Source: Gp6-AA40 sp036407095 (GTDB lineage Bacteria > Acidobacteriota > Vicinamibacteria > Vicinamibacterales > UBA2999). Taken from it: a stretch of 64,000 nt of DNA. A program made the position numbers and the translations under genes. A model generated the notes under the pieces. The model ran no database searches. It was not told where the DNA came from and was given only the letters and a program-made list of their open reading frames with translations. Positions 16,994 through 25,698 of this stretch are shown piece after piece; position 1 is the stretch's first letter, and each line of letters begins with the position of its first letter. Location: NCBI GenBank assembly GCA_036407095.1, contig DASWZV010000099.1, forward strand, positions 60,778 to 124,777, given 5' to 3'.

Positions 16994-17977
16994 ATGGCAT
17001 ACAGCCGCCTCATCGCCGCGACGATTGCCGTCACCACAGCGGCCGTCTTCGCCATCCCGCTGAACGCGCAGCACACATACAAAGCGCCGCGGACGCCGTG
17101 GGGTGATCCTGATATCCAGGGCAACTACACCAACCTCACCGAGGCCGGCACACCGCTCGAGAAGCCGAAAGAATTCGAAGGCCGCAATCTGAGCGACATC
17201 AAGGGCGAGGAACTCCAGAAGATCAAGCGAGAGGCCGCCCAGCGGACGATCAACGCGTTCCTTGGACCCACGGAAGCGCCTGACAATTGGTGGCAGATCG
17301 CCTACAAGAACATCGAGAACGGTGCACAGGCTTGGATGGTGATCGATCCTCCCGACGGCAAGATTCCGCCGCTCACGTCCGAGGCGCAGCAGAAGCAGCA
17401 GGCCGCAGCCGAAGCCCGCAAGCGGAATACGCGCGGGCCTGCGGATTCGTACACGGATCGCAGTCTCTACGATCGCTGCATCACGCGTGGATTCCCGACG
17501 TCAGGGATGCCGACGATCTACGGCAACTCGTCGCAGATCGTGCAGGGCCCCGGCTACGTTGCGATCACCTACGAGATGATCCACGACACGCGGCTCATTC
17601 CGGTGGCAGCGGCGACGCAGGTGAACAAGGAGATCCGCTCTGACATGGGCTACTCGCGCGGGCACTGGGAGGGCGACACGCTGGTTGTCGAGACCACGAA
17701 CTTCCTGCCGCGCAGCGTCTATCGCAACGCCAGCGCCGATCGCCTGAAAGTGATCGAACGGTTCACGCCCGTGAGCTCCACACAGCTTCGCTGGAACGTC
17801 ACGCTCGATGATCCGACCACGTGGACGAAGCCGTGGACGTTCTCGATGCCGCTGACAGTGAATCCGTCCGAGCCGATGATGCCCTACGAGTGTCACGAGG
17901 GAAACTACGGCTTGAAGAACATCCTGAGCGCCGCGCGCGCCGAGGAAAGGAAAGCCGCCGAGGCCTCATCGAAATAG
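16994..17977 (+). CDS. Secreted protein of the GRWEGDTLVV family
   Basis: 327 residues; signal peptide MAYSRLIAATIAVTTAAVFA ending at LNAQ. The layout is as in the paralogue at 15764: YKAPRTPWGDPDIQGNY near the mature N-terminus, WMVIDPPDGKIPPLT, SLYDRCITRGFPTS, EMIHDTRLIPV, SRGHWEGDTLVVETTNF, RLKVIERFTPV, DDPTTWTKPW and YECHEGNYGLKNIL. Cys residues in DRC and ECHEGN are conserved. The function is unknown. The repeated beta-strand spacing suggests an all-beta fold, but that is inference. The gene is monocistronic and followed by a REP-like palindrome at 18003. Confidence 0.86.
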   Translation: MAYSRLIAATIAVTTAAVFAIPLNAQHTYKAPRTPWGDPDIQGNYTNLTEAGTPLEKPKEFEGRNLSDIKGEELQKIKREAAQRTINAFLGPTEAPDNWWQIAYKNIENGAQAWMVIDPPDGKIPPLTSEAQQKQQAAAEARKRNTRGPADSYTDRSLYDRCITRGFPTSGMPTIYGNSSQIVQGPGYVAITYEMIHDTRLIPVAAATQVNKEIRSDMGYSRGHWEGDTLVVETTNFLPRSVYRNASADRLKVIERFTPVSSTQLRWNVTLDDPTTWTKPWTFSMPLTVNPSEPMMPYECHEGNYGLKNILSAARAEERKAAEASSK

Positions 17978-18002
17978 CTCGGTCACCGGACATTCGAGCG
18001 GT

Positions 18003-18031
18003 GTAGGCCGGGCCTGTCCGTCAGGCCCGGC
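18003..18031. repeat. REP-like GTAG-headed palindrome
   Basis: GTAG then GCCGGGCCTG/CAGGCCCGGC with a five-base loop, in the 66-base gap before queG. It is the same sequence class as the copies at 16863 and 16918. Confidence 0.8.
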
Positions 18032-18043
18032 GTCTTAACGTCG

Positions 18044-19135
18044 ATGCTCACCTCCGCAACCATCAAATCGAAAGCCGCGTCGCTCGGCTTCGACCTGTGC
18101 GGCATCGCGCCGGTCGACGATTTTCCAGAGCTCGCCTTTCTCCAGGACTGGCTGGCCCGCGGTTACGCGGGCGAGATGAGCTGGATGTCGCGGACCGCGG
18201 CTCGCCGGGCCGATGTCCGCGAGGTCGTCCCTGGCGCGCGCAGCGTCATCGTCACGGGCACGCTCTACAACACCGACCGTCCTTATGCCGACTCGCAGCC
18301 TCCTGCGGTGGCGCGCGTCTCTCGATACGCCTGGGGTGACGACTACCATCACGTCATCAAGACCCGTCTCGATGCGCTGCTCGGGTGGATGCGCGCGCAC
18401 GCCGATGTGCCCTTCGACGCGCGCGCGTACGTCGATACCGGGCCGGTGCAGGAGCGGGTCTACGCGCAGTACGCGGGGCTCGGCTGGATTGGAAAGAACA
18501 CCTGCCTCATCAACGCGGAGATCGGGTCCTGGCTGTTCCTCGCCGAGATCATCACCACGCTGCCGCTCGAGCCGGACGCACAGGGGCTCGAGCAGTGCGG
18601 CAGCTGCACGAAGTGCATCGAGGCGTGTCCGACGGAGGCGCTCGTCGAGTCGGGCGTGCTCGACTCGAACCGGTGTCTGTCGTACGCGACGATCGAGCTG
18701 CGCTCGTCGATTCCGGAGCCGCTCCGCGTGACGATGGGCACGCACGTGTACGGCTGCGACATCTGCCAGGAGGTCTGTCCGTACAACCAGCCAGCGCCGC
18801 AATCGAACGATGATGCGTGGCAGCCGCGAGACGGGCTCGACGCGCCGCGCCTCGTCGATTTGTGGCGACGGTCCGATCTCGAGCTCCACTCGCTCATCAG
18901 GGGAGGACCGATGACGCGGGCGAAGCTGAGCGGCCTGCGTCGCAATCTCGCGGTCGCGATTGGCAATAGTGGTGATGAGGCGGCCGTCCGCGCTCTGGAC
19001 GAGAGCGGCCCCGATCGACCGTCGGCAGAAGACCCGATCGTCCGAGAACACGTGGCGTGGGCGCGTGGCCGAACCCAGATCGGTGGGGCGAAAACGCCGG
19101 ACCCGTCCTACACTGATCCCGAGTCCCGGGTATGA
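18044..19135 (+). CDS. queG: Epoxyqueuosine reductase
   Basis: 363 residues, typical for QueG. It performs the last step of queuosine formation, reducing epoxyqueuosine in tRNA, using cobalamin and two [4Fe-4S] clusters. The ferredoxin-type motifs are intact: C185, C188, C191, C195 (CGSCTKCIEACP) and C238, C241, C245 (CDICQEVCP). Upstream are the GEMSWM segment and GLGWIGKNTCLI, both characteristic. A C-terminal HEAT-like tail (RAKLSGLRRNLAVAIGNSGDEAAVRALD) is present as in full-length homologues. ATG 18044 is the first codon that fits the family start. No queA, tgt or queE is in the window. Confidence 0.96.
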   Translation: MLTSATIKSKAASLGFDLCGIAPVDDFPELAFLQDWLARGYAGEMSWMSRTAARRADVREVVPGARSVIVTGTLYNTDRPYADSQPPAVARVSRYAWGDDYHHVIKTRLDALLGWMRAHADVPFDARAYVDTGPVQERVYAQYAGLGWIGKNTCLINAEIGSWLFLAEIITTLPLEPDAQGLEQCGSCTKCIEACPTEALVESGVLDSNRCLSYATIELRSSIPEPLRVTMGTHVYGCDICQEVCPYNQPAPQSNDDAWQPRDGLDAPRLVDLWRRSDLELHSLIRGGPMTRAKLSGLRRNLAVAIGNSGDEAAVRALDESGPDRPSAEDPIVREHVAWARGRTQIGGAKTPDPSYTDPESRV

Positions 19136-19159
19136 TCCCACTGGTTCTGACCGCTGACC

Positions 19160-19735
19160 ATGACACAGATTCGGATTGATCCCGATCGGCCAAGCCCAGC
19201 ACCGCTGCTTCTGCTGTCGATGCCGCAGATGACCGATCCGAACTTCGCGCGCACGGTGGTCCTGCTGTGCGACTACACCGAGCGAGGCGCGTTCGGCCTC
19301 GTCGTCAACCGCCAGATGGACGAGCCGGCGCACAAGATGGTGATGACCGAACCGCCCGTGAAGGTCGATCCGACCCTGCATCTGTGGGTCGGGGGGCCAG
19401 TCGATCCGCAGAGCACCTGGGTGCTGATGTCGGATGCGCAGGGACCGGATGACGAGCAGCGCGAGATCTGTCCTGGCCTGCTGTTGTCGGTCTCGCGGGC
19501 GCTGACCCTTCAGCTCCTGCAGATGCCACCCTCGAACCGGGCGCGGGTCATCGTCGGCTACGCGGCATGGAGCCCTGGGCAACTCGACGACGAGATCGCT
19601 GCTTCGGCGTGGCTCACGACCGAGGTCGATCCGACGCTCATCTTCGGGGTGCCGCCGGAGCAGATGTGGGAGACGGCGATTCGGAGGTTGGGGACCGATC
19701 CCGCGAAGCTGCAGACGAGCTCCGGGGTGCATTGA
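19160..19735 (+). CDS. yqgE: YqgE/AlgH family protein (DUF179)
   Basis: 191 residues, the family length. It opens with PAPLLLLSMPQMTDPNFARTVVLLCDY and continues with GAFGLVVNRQM, LWVGGPVD, and a RVIVGYAAWSPGQLDDEI segment near the C-terminus; all are AlgH landmarks. The family is widespread in Gram-negative bacteria and its biochemical role is not settled; AlgH was first described as a regulator of alginate genes. It starts 24 bases after queG. Its TGA overlaps the next ATG (TGATG, 19733-19737), implying coupled translation with the lipoprotein. Confidence 0.93.
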   Translation: MTQIRIDPDRPSPAPLLLLSMPQMTDPNFARTVVLLCDYTERGAFGLVVNRQMDEPAHKMVMTEPPVKVDPTLHLWVGGPVDPQSTWVLMSDAQGPDDEQREICPGLLLSVSRALTLQLLQMPPSNRARVIVGYAAWSPGQLDDEIAASAWLTTEVDPTLIFGVPPEQMWETAIRRLGTDPAKLQTSSGVH

Positions 19736-21459
19736 TGCCGATGAAGACGACACATGCACTCCTCCTGGTTTCATCATTCGTAGCCGCAGCGATTGCCTGC
19801 GGCGGTTCACAACCGACGGCAGCACCCGTGGAAACAACGACAGCAGCCACCGCGCCCGCGGATCCCGAAACCAAGAAGCTCGAGACGATGGCGGCGCGGT
19901 TCGCGCCGGTCGATCTCACAGTCGACATCTCGGCGCTCCCACCGAACGAGCGGCAGGCGCTCGCGAAGATGGTCGACGCATCGAGAGTGATGGACTCGCT
20001 CTTCCTGCGTCAGGTCTGGGCCGGCAACGAGAAGATGCTGCAGGACCTCCCACGCGACACATCGCCGCTCGGGCGGGCGCGGCTGCACTACTTCATGATC
20101 AACAAAGGGCCGTGGTCGCGGCTCGATCACAACGAGCCGTTCGTCCCCGGCGCGCCCCCCAAACCGCCGCAGGCGAACTTCTATCCCGCCGATGCCACCA
20201 AGGCCGACATCGAGGCTTGGCTGAAGACGTTGTCTCCTGCCGACCACAAGAAAGCGGTCGGCTTCTTCACGGTGATCCGTCGCGGACCCGACGGCAAATT
20301 CATCGCCGTGCCGTATTCGGCCGAGTACAAAGGCGATCTCACCAGGGTCTCGGGCCTGCTGCGTGAAGCCGCAGCGCTCACCACGCAACCGACGCTCAAG
20401 CGCTTCCTCGAGAAACGGGCGACCGCGCTCCTGACTGACGACTACTACGAGAGCGACGTCGCCTGGATGGCGCTCGATGCGAGCATCGAGCCGACCATCG
20501 GACCGTATGAGGTGTACGAGGACGAGTGGTTCAATTTCAAGGCCGCGTTCGAATCGTTCATCACGATCAGAGACGATGCCGAGACTCAGAAGCTGTCGCG
20601 ATTCGGATCCGAGCTGCAGGAGATCGAGAACAACCTGCCCATCGATCCGAAATATCGCAACCCGAAACTCGGAGCGCTGGCGCCAATCCGCGTGGTGAAC
20701 ACGGTATTCTCGGCGGGCGACGGCAACCGCGGCGTGCAGACGGCCGCCTTCAATCTGCCAAACGACGAGCGCGTGATCCAGGAGAAGGGCTCCAAGCGTG
20801 TGATGCTGAAGAACACGCAGGAGGCCAAGTTCAAGATGGTGCTGGTGCCGATTGCGCAGGTCGCCCTGGCCGTCGACGATCGGCAGCACGTCGCGTTCGA
20901 TGCGTTCTTCACACACATCCTGATGCACGAGCTGATGCACGGCCTCGGCCCGCACAACATCGTCGTGGGCGGCAGGAAGACGACAGTGCGGCAGGAGTTC
21001 AAGGAGATCTACAGCACCATCGAAGAAGCGAAAGCCGACGTCTCGGGGCTCTTTGCGATGCGGTTCCTGGTCGAACGCGAGAAGCTCGACAAGGCATTCG
21101 CCACCACGATGTACACGACCTATCTCGCGTCGATGTTTCGGTCGATCCGCTTCGGCATCACCGAGGCGCACGGCCGCGGCGTGGCGATCCAGCTCAATTA
21201 CTTCCTCGATCATGGGGGCGTCACGACCGCGCCGAACGGTACCTTTGCGATCAACGACGAACGCATCAGGCAGAACATCATCGACCTCACGCGCGACATC
21301 ATGACGATGCAGGCGAAGGGCGACTACGCGGCGGCCAGGCAGATGATGGAAACGCTCGGCGTCGTACGCCCGCCGGTGCAGGCGGTGCTCGATAAGTTGA
21401 AGGCTGTCCCCGTTGACATCGAGCCACGGTTTGTCACCGCTGACACGTTGAGCAAATGA
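19735..21459 (+). CDS. Predicted M49-like zinc-dependent peptidase, lipoprotein
   Basis: 574 residues from ATG 19735 (MPMKTTH...). The signal peptide ends in a lipobox, A19-I20-A21-C22, so the mature protein is lipid-anchored at C22. A zinc-peptidase motif HELMHGLGPH spans residues 398-407 (H398, E399, H402), followed by EEAKAD at 430-435. HExxH plus a downstream EExxAD matches the bacterial relatives of dipeptidyl peptidase III (M49). In the classic eukaryotic enzyme the motif is HExxxH, so the spacing here is that of the bacterial branch. The substrate is unknown. Coupled to yqgE by a TGATG overlap. Confidence 0.85.
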   Translation: MPMKTTHALLLVSSFVAAAIACGGSQPTAAPVETTTAATAPADPETKKLETMAARFAPVDLTVDISALPPNERQALAKMVDASRVMDSLFLRQVWAGNEKMLQDLPRDTSPLGRARLHYFMINKGPWSRLDHNEPFVPGAPPKPPQANFYPADATKADIEAWLKTLSPADHKKAVGFFTVIRRGPDGKFIAVPYSAEYKGDLTRVSGLLREAAALTTQPTLKRFLEKRATALLTDDYYESDVAWMALDASIEPTIGPYEVYEDEWFNFKAAFESFITIRDDAETQKLSRFGSELQEIENNLPIDPKYRNPKLGALAPIRVVNTVFSAGDGNRGVQTAAFNLPNDERVIQEKGSKRVMLKNTQEAKFKMVLVPIAQVALAVDDRQHVAFDAFFTHILMHELMHGLGPHNIVVGGRKTTVRQEFKEIYSTIEEAKADVSGLFAMRFLVEREKLDKAFATTMYTTYLASMFRSIRFGITEAHGRGVAIQLNYFLDHGGVTTAPNGTFAINDERIRQNIIDLTRDIMTMQAKGDYAAARQMMETLGVVRPPVQAVLDKLKAVPVDIEPRFVTADTLSK

Positions 21460-21517
21460 GTCGATCGCGAATCTGATGCTGGTAGCCGAAGGTTCGCGCC
21501 CCACGCGTGCACGTTCG

Positions 21518-21530
21518 TGTACAATGTACA
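21518..21530. promoter_or_regulatory. Palindromic site upstream of the Phd/VapC pair
   Basis: TGTACA-A-TGTACA is a 13-base palindrome with a single central base, ending three bases before the antitoxin ATG (21534). Type II antitoxins usually bind such a palindrome to repress their own operon. TACAAT within it could double as a -10 box, which would give a nearly leaderless transcript, but no -35 box is evident. Confidence 0.5.
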
Positions 21531-21533
21531 AGC

Positions 21534-21788
21534 ATGAACAAGCGCTACACGGTCGCGCACGTTCGGGAGCGGTTGTCTGACGCGCTGGACGAGGCGGAAC
21601 AGGGCGTCAACGTGATCATCGAGCGCCGCGGCACGCGCTTTCGCCTGTCCGTGGCTTCGGACGCGCCCCGGCGCAGTCGGCGACGAAAGCCGAAGATCGA
21701 AGTGCTCGATCCTGCGGTTGCCGATGGGCAGTGGAGCTGGACGTGGACGCCCCGTAGCCTGAGCTTGAGGGCGCGGAAGCGCCGGTGA
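21534..21788 (+). CDS. Type II antitoxin, Phd/YefM-like
   Basis: 84 residues from ATG 21534. The N-terminal part (KRYTVAHVRERLSDALDEAEQGVNVIIERRGTRFRLSVA) has the pattern of Phd/YefM DNA-binding domains: a short strand, a helix, and an RRG turn. The C-terminal half is Arg/Lys-rich and ends near a WSWTWTP segment that could form the toxin-neutralising tail. Its stop overlaps the toxin GTG start (GTGA, 21785-21788), the usual arrangement for a toxin-antitoxin pair. A palindrome just upstream fits autoregulation. Confidence 0.85.
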   Translation: MNKRYTVAHVRERLSDALDEAEQGVNVIIERRGTRFRLSVASDAPRRSRRRKPKIEVLDPAVADGQWSWTWTPRSLSLRARKRR

Positions 21789-22153
21789 TCCTGCTCGACA
21801 CGCACGCGCTCATCTGGCTCGATCAGGGTCGTAGTCGCGTGGCGCCCTTGCTGCGTGGCGGGCGGCGCCTGTATATCTCGCCGGCAAACCTCCTCGAGCT
21901 GCAATTCCTGGAAGAAGCCGGACGTCTCAGGCTGCCAAGAGGCGACGCTCAAACGCTCGCGGTCGACGAGCGCTGGACGCTCGACGATCCGCCTGCGGCA
22001 TCGTGGTTCGGCTCCGCGCTCGATCTCTCATGGACGCGTGACCCATTCGATCGACTGATTGCCGCGCACGCGCGACTTCGGGGGTGGAGGCTGGCGACGG
22101 CCGATGAACTGCTGCTGAAGGGCCTCGGTCCGAGGCACACGCTCGAACTCTGA
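21785..22153 (+). CDS. vapC: PIN-domain toxin, VapC-like ribonuclease
   Basis: 122 residues from GTG 21785. The fold signature begins MILLDTHALIWL (D5). Other likely metal-binding acidic residues are E39 (NLLELQ) and D86/D89 in the WTRDPFDRLIAAHA segment, followed by LATADELL (D107). These are the four acidic positions of PIN nucleases, which cut RNA (often tRNA or rRNA) with Mg or Mn. It overlaps its antitoxin gene by four bases. The DTHALIW/RDPFDR subtype is that of bacterial VapC homologues paired with Phd-like antitoxins. Confidence 0.92.
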   Translation: MILLDTHALIWLDQGRSRVAPLLRGGRRLYISPANLLELQFLEEAGRLRLPRGDAQTLAVDERWTLDDPPAASWFGSALDLSWTRDPFDRLIAAHARLRGWRLATADELLLKGLGPRHTLEL

Positions 22154-22211
22154 ATCGGCTGAGACGAGCACTGACTCCCGCTATAATCCCGGCACTCCAG
22201 GGGAGGGTGCT

Positions 22212-23423
22212 GTGCGAATGCTTCACGCGCGCCGACGGACGATTCTTTTTCTCACGGTCTTCAGTGCGGCCGGCTTTCTGGTCGTGCGCGAAATAGCGGC
22301 GCAGAACCGCAGCACCGTGATGGCCCCGTACTTCGAGGTCGATCCGCTGTGGCCCAAGCCGCTGCCCAATCATTGGGTGCTCGGGTCGTCAATCGGCGTC
22401 TCGGTCGACGATCGCGATCACATCTGGATGATCCACCGTGGCTCGGGGACGCTCGCCGAGAAGGAGCGGGCGCTCGAGTCGCACCTCTCCGACGAATGCT
22501 GCGCCGCCGCGCCGCCGGTGCTCGAGTTCGATCCGGAAGGCACGCTCGTCGGTCATTGGGGCGGGCCCGGGGAGGGCTACGAGTGGCCCTCGTCGAATCA
22601 CGGCATCACCGTCGACCACAAGGGCAACGTCTGGATCGGCGGCAACGGCGACGGTGACTCGCAGGTCCTCAAGTTCACGAAGGGCGGGAAGTTCCTCCTG
22701 CAGATCGGCCACGCCAACGCGCGGAAGGGGCCCCTGAACAAGGATGGCAAACCGACGTATGTTGGCGGCAGCAACGATCAGCAGGCGTTCGGACGCGTCG
22801 CCAAGATCTTCGTCGACCCCGCGGCCAACGAGGCCTACCTCGCCGACGGCTACCTGAACAAGCGCGTCGCCATCGTCGACGCCGACACGGGAAAGTTCAA
22901 ACGGTATTGGGGCGCGTACGGCAACAAACCTGACGACACGGATCTCGGTCCCTACAAGCCGGAGGCGCCGCCCGCGCAGCAGTTCCGCACGCCGGTGCAC
23001 TGCGCGGATCTTTCGAACGACGGGCTCGTGTATGTCTGCGATCGCAAGAACAACCGGCTGCAGGTGTTCAAGAAGGACGGCACGTTCGTGAAAGAGGCGT
23101 TCTTCGCGAAGAACAGTCTTGGCGATGGATCCGTCTTCGACGTGGCGTTCTCGAAGGATCCGGCGCAGACCTACGTGTTCATGGCCGACGGCAACAACAT
23201 GAAGATCCGCATCCTGCGCCGCGACACGCTCGAGGAGATCACCAGTTTTGGCGACGGCGGGCGGCAGCCGGGTCAGTTCTACGCCGTGCACAGCATCGCG
23301 ATCGATTCGAAGGGGAACCTCTATACGACTGAGACCTATGAAGGAAAGCGCATCCAGAAGTTCGTCTACAAAGGGCTTCGCCCGGTCGCGAAACGGGAGC
23401 AGGGTACGGTCTGGCCACGATGA
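22212..23423 (+). CDS. Secreted NHL-repeat / six-bladed beta-propeller protein
   Basis: 403 residues from GTG 22212, preceded by GGGAGGG; ATG 22218 is an alternative. The signal peptide ends at IAAQ. NHL-type blades can be read at GISVDDRDHIWMIHR-like, SNHGITVDHKGNVWIGG, RVAKIFVDPAANEAYLADG, RTPVHCADLSNDGLVYVCDRKNNRLQVF, VFDVAFSKDPAQTYVFMAD and VHSIAIDSKGNLYTTE. That makes about six blades. Such propellers bind ligands or act as peptidyl-glycine lyase-like folds; no catalytic signature is seen. It lies 101 bases upstream of the PQQ dehydrogenase on the same strand, so the two may be expressed together. Confidence 0.86.
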   Translation: MRMLHARRRTILFLTVFSAAGFLVVREIAAQNRSTVMAPYFEVDPLWPKPLPNHWVLGSSIGVSVDDRDHIWMIHRGSGTLAEKERALESHLSDECCAAAPPVLEFDPEGTLVGHWGGPGEGYEWPSSNHGITVDHKGNVWIGGNGDGDSQVLKFTKGGKFLLQIGHANARKGPLNKDGKPTYVGGSNDQQAFGRVAKIFVDPAANEAYLADGYLNKRVAIVDADTGKFKRYWGAYGNKPDDTDLGPYKPEAPPAQQFRTPVHCADLSNDGLVYVCDRKNNRLQVFKKDGTFVKEAFFAKNSLGDGSVFDVAFSKDPAQTYVFMADGNNMKIRILRRDTLEEITSFGDGGRQPGQFYAVHSIAIDSKGNLYTTETYEGKRIQKFVYKGLRPVAKREQGTVWPR

Positions 23424-23524
23424 GCCACGAAGAGAAACGGAGCATATGGGCCACGGAGATCCCGAAGATCACGAAGGTTGAAAACGCGGATGCCAGCAGC
23501 CATCCGCTATAATTCGCCACCCGT

Positions 23525-25600
23525 ATGACTCTGACCAGAGCTGCTCTCGCTGCAATCTCGTTCTTGTTCGTCGCGTCGCTTGGGGCGCAGAGTGGGCCGC
23601 CTAGCCTACGCCAAGGCTCCGGTGGTCCGCCGAAGCCTACGGCGAAGGCGGAAGGCGGCCCCTACGATACGGCAGGGCCCCCGAAGGGTGGCTCCTACGA
23701 TCTCGGTGAATGGCGCACCTACGGCGGTGACCTGGGGAGCGCTCGCTATCGCGCCTTCGATCAGATCAACAAGGGCAACTTCAACGCGCTCGAAGTGGCG
23801 TGGCGCCTCAAGACCGACAACCTCGGTCCGCGCCCCGAGTACAACTTCCAGTCGACGCCGTTGATGGTGGGCGGATGGATCTACACGACCGCGGGAACCC
23901 GTCGCGCGGTCGTCGCGCTCGACGCTGCGACCGGCGAGATGAAGTGGATCCACAGCGAGGAAGAAGGCAAGCGCGGTGAATCGGCGCCGCGCCAGTTGTC
24001 GGGCCGCGGCCTCGCGTACTGGTCCGATGGCCGATCCGCACGAATCATCTACGTCACGCCGGGCTACCGCATGGTGGCACTCGACGCGAAGACGGGCGCG
24101 CTCGTCACGTCGTTCGGCAAGAACGGGATCGTCGATCTGAAGCTCGACGACGACCAGGACATGGATCCGATCACCGGCGACATCGGCCTGCACGCTGCGC
24201 CGGTCATCGCCAAAGACGTCATCATCATCGGCGCGGCGCATACCGAGGGCAGCCGCCCGATCAGCCGCCGCAATGAGAAAGGGTACGTGCGGGGCTTCGA
24301 TGTGCGCACCGGCAAACGTCTCTGGATCTTCCACACGATTCCCGAGCCAGGCGAATTCGGCAGCGACACATGGGAGCAGGACGCCGAGTCCTACACCGGC
24401 AATGCCGGCGTGTGGGCGCAGATCAGCGTGGACGAGGAACTCAACACCGTGTTTCTGCCGGTCGAGATGCCGACCGGCGACTACTACGGCGGCCATCGTC
24501 CCGGTGCAGGACTCTTTGGCGAGAGTCTCGTCGCTGTCGATCTCAGGACTGGCAAGCGCAAGTGGCACTACCAGTTCATTCATCACGGCATCTGGGATTG
24601 GGATCTGCCGTGCGCGCCGATCGTCGCGGATCTGACGATCGACGGGCGCATGCGCAAGATCGTGGCGCAGCCGACGAAGCAGGGCTGGCTGTACGTCTTC
24701 GATCGCGTTACCGGCGAGCCGGTCTGGCCGATCGAGGAGCGTGCGGTCGAGCAGTCGAACGTGCCGATGGAGAAGTCGTGGCCGACGCAGCGATTCGTCA
24801 GCAAGCCGCCGGCGTACGAGCGTCAGGGAGTCGCCGTCGACGATCTGATCGACTTCACCCCGGAGTTGCGCGCCGAAGCAGTGAAGCTCGTCTCGCGCTT
24901 CAAGGTCGGTCCGATCTTCACCCCCCCGGTCGTGAGCACATGGCCCGGGCCGCTGGCGACCCTGATGCTGCCCGATGCGACCGGCGGTGCCAACTGGCAG
25001 GGCGGCTCGTACGATCCAGAGACCGGCGTCTTCTACATCTTCACGAACACCTCCGTCGTCGCGCTCGGTCTCGTGCCCGGCAGTGATCGGCCGCAGAAGC
25101 CGTCGGACATGGCGTACGTCCGCGGCCAGGCCGTCGATCCCGCGAACCCGAAGGCGCCGGCAGTGGCGACAACGGTACAGGGCTTGCCGCTGATCAAGCC
25201 GCCGTACGGTCGCATCACGGCGATCGATCTGCACAAGGGCGAACTGCTGTGGCAGGTGGCTCACGGCGACACGCCCGACAACGTTCGCAATCATCCTCTG
25301 CTCAAAGGTCTGAACATCCCGCGCACGGGTCGAGCGGGGCGCATCGGCACGCTGGTCACGAAGTCGCTCGTGATCGCCGGGGAAGGGGGCATGGTCACGC
25401 TCCCAGATGGCCGGCGGGGCGCCATGCTGCGCGCGTACGACAAGAAAACGGGGCAAGATGCAGGCGCCGTCTACATGCCCGCGCCGCAGACCGGATCGCC
25501 GATGACGTACATGCTCAATGGGCGTCAGTACATCGTCGTTGCGATCAGCAATCAGAATTTCCCCGGCGAGTTGATTGCGTTCAGGCTGCCGATGTCGTAA
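23525..25600 (+). CDS. PQQ-dependent dehydrogenase (quinoprotein), periplasmic
   Basis: 691 residues; signal peptide MTLTRAALAAISFLFVASLGAQ. The eight-bladed quinoprotein fold is shown by WRTYGGDLGSARYRAFDQI, VALDAATGEMKW, FDVRTGKRLWIF, HHGIWDWDLPCAPIV, TKQGWLYVFDRVTGEPVW and GGANWQGGSYDPETGVFYI. The family oxidises alcohols, sugars or aldoses with PQQ; the glucose/quinate-type class fits the WDWD motif, but the substrate cannot be assigned. There is no C-terminal haem motif. Residues about 27-45 (SLRQGSGGPPKPTAKAEGG) come from a dispersed repeat inserted in frame between the signal peptide and the enzyme. No PQQ synthesis genes are visible here. Confidence 0.92.
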   Translation: MTLTRAALAAISFLFVASLGAQSGPPSLRQGSGGPPKPTAKAEGGPYDTAGPPKGGSYDLGEWRTYGGDLGSARYRAFDQINKGNFNALEVAWRLKTDNLGPRPEYNFQSTPLMVGGWIYTTAGTRRAVVALDAATGEMKWIHSEEEGKRGESAPRQLSGRGLAYWSDGRSARIIYVTPGYRMVALDAKTGALVTSFGKNGIVDLKLDDDQDMDPITGDIGLHAAPVIAKDVIIIGAAHTEGSRPISRRNEKGYVRGFDVRTGKRLWIFHTIPEPGEFGSDTWEQDAESYTGNAGVWAQISVDEELNTVFLPVEMPTGDYYGGHRPGAGLFGESLVAVDLRTGKRKWHYQFIHHGIWDWDLPCAPIVADLTIDGRMRKIVAQPTKQGWLYVFDRVTGEPVWPIEERAVEQSNVPMEKSWPTQRFVSKPPAYERQGVAVDDLIDFTPELRAEAVKLVSRFKVGPIFTPPVVSTWPGPLATLMLPDATGGANWQGGSYDPETGVFYIFTNTSVVALGLVPGSDRPQKPSDMAYVRGQAVDPANPKAPAVATTVQGLPLIKPPYGRITAIDLHKGELLWQVAHGDTPDNVRNHPLLKGLNIPRTGRAGRIGTLVTKSLVIAGEGGMVTLPDGRRGAMLRAYDKKTGQDAGAVYMPAPQTGSPMTYMLNGRQYIVVAISNQNFPGELIAFRLPMS
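23604..23649. repeat. Dispersed imperfect palindrome inserted in frame in the quinoprotein gene
   Basis: GCCTACGCCAAGGC (23604-23617) and GCCTACGGCGAAGGC (23635-23649) are imperfect inverted arms. The 21-base left part (23605-23625) matches 18 of 21 bases at 40604-40624 beside another secreted-protein start. It encodes an RQGSGG-type peptide. Confidence 0.65.
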
Positions 25601-25638
25601 TGGAAAACGCAAAATGCAAAATGCAAATGAAGTGCAGT

Positions 25639-25668
25639 GTAGGGCGGGTCTTGCTTTTTAGACCCGCC
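25639..25668. repeat. REP-like GTAG-headed palindrome
   Basis: GTAG then GGCGGGTCT/AGACCCGCC with an eight-base loop, in the 98-base gap between the quinoprotein and the DUF885 gene. It may also act as a transcription stop. Confidence 0.78.
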
Positions 25669-25698
25669 GTCACGACATTTTCGAATTAGATTGATCGT

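Noticed and set aside
21507..21533. Antitoxin start at 21507
   Set aside because: It would place the operator palindrome inside the gene and adds residues foreign to the Phd fold; ATG 21534 fits.
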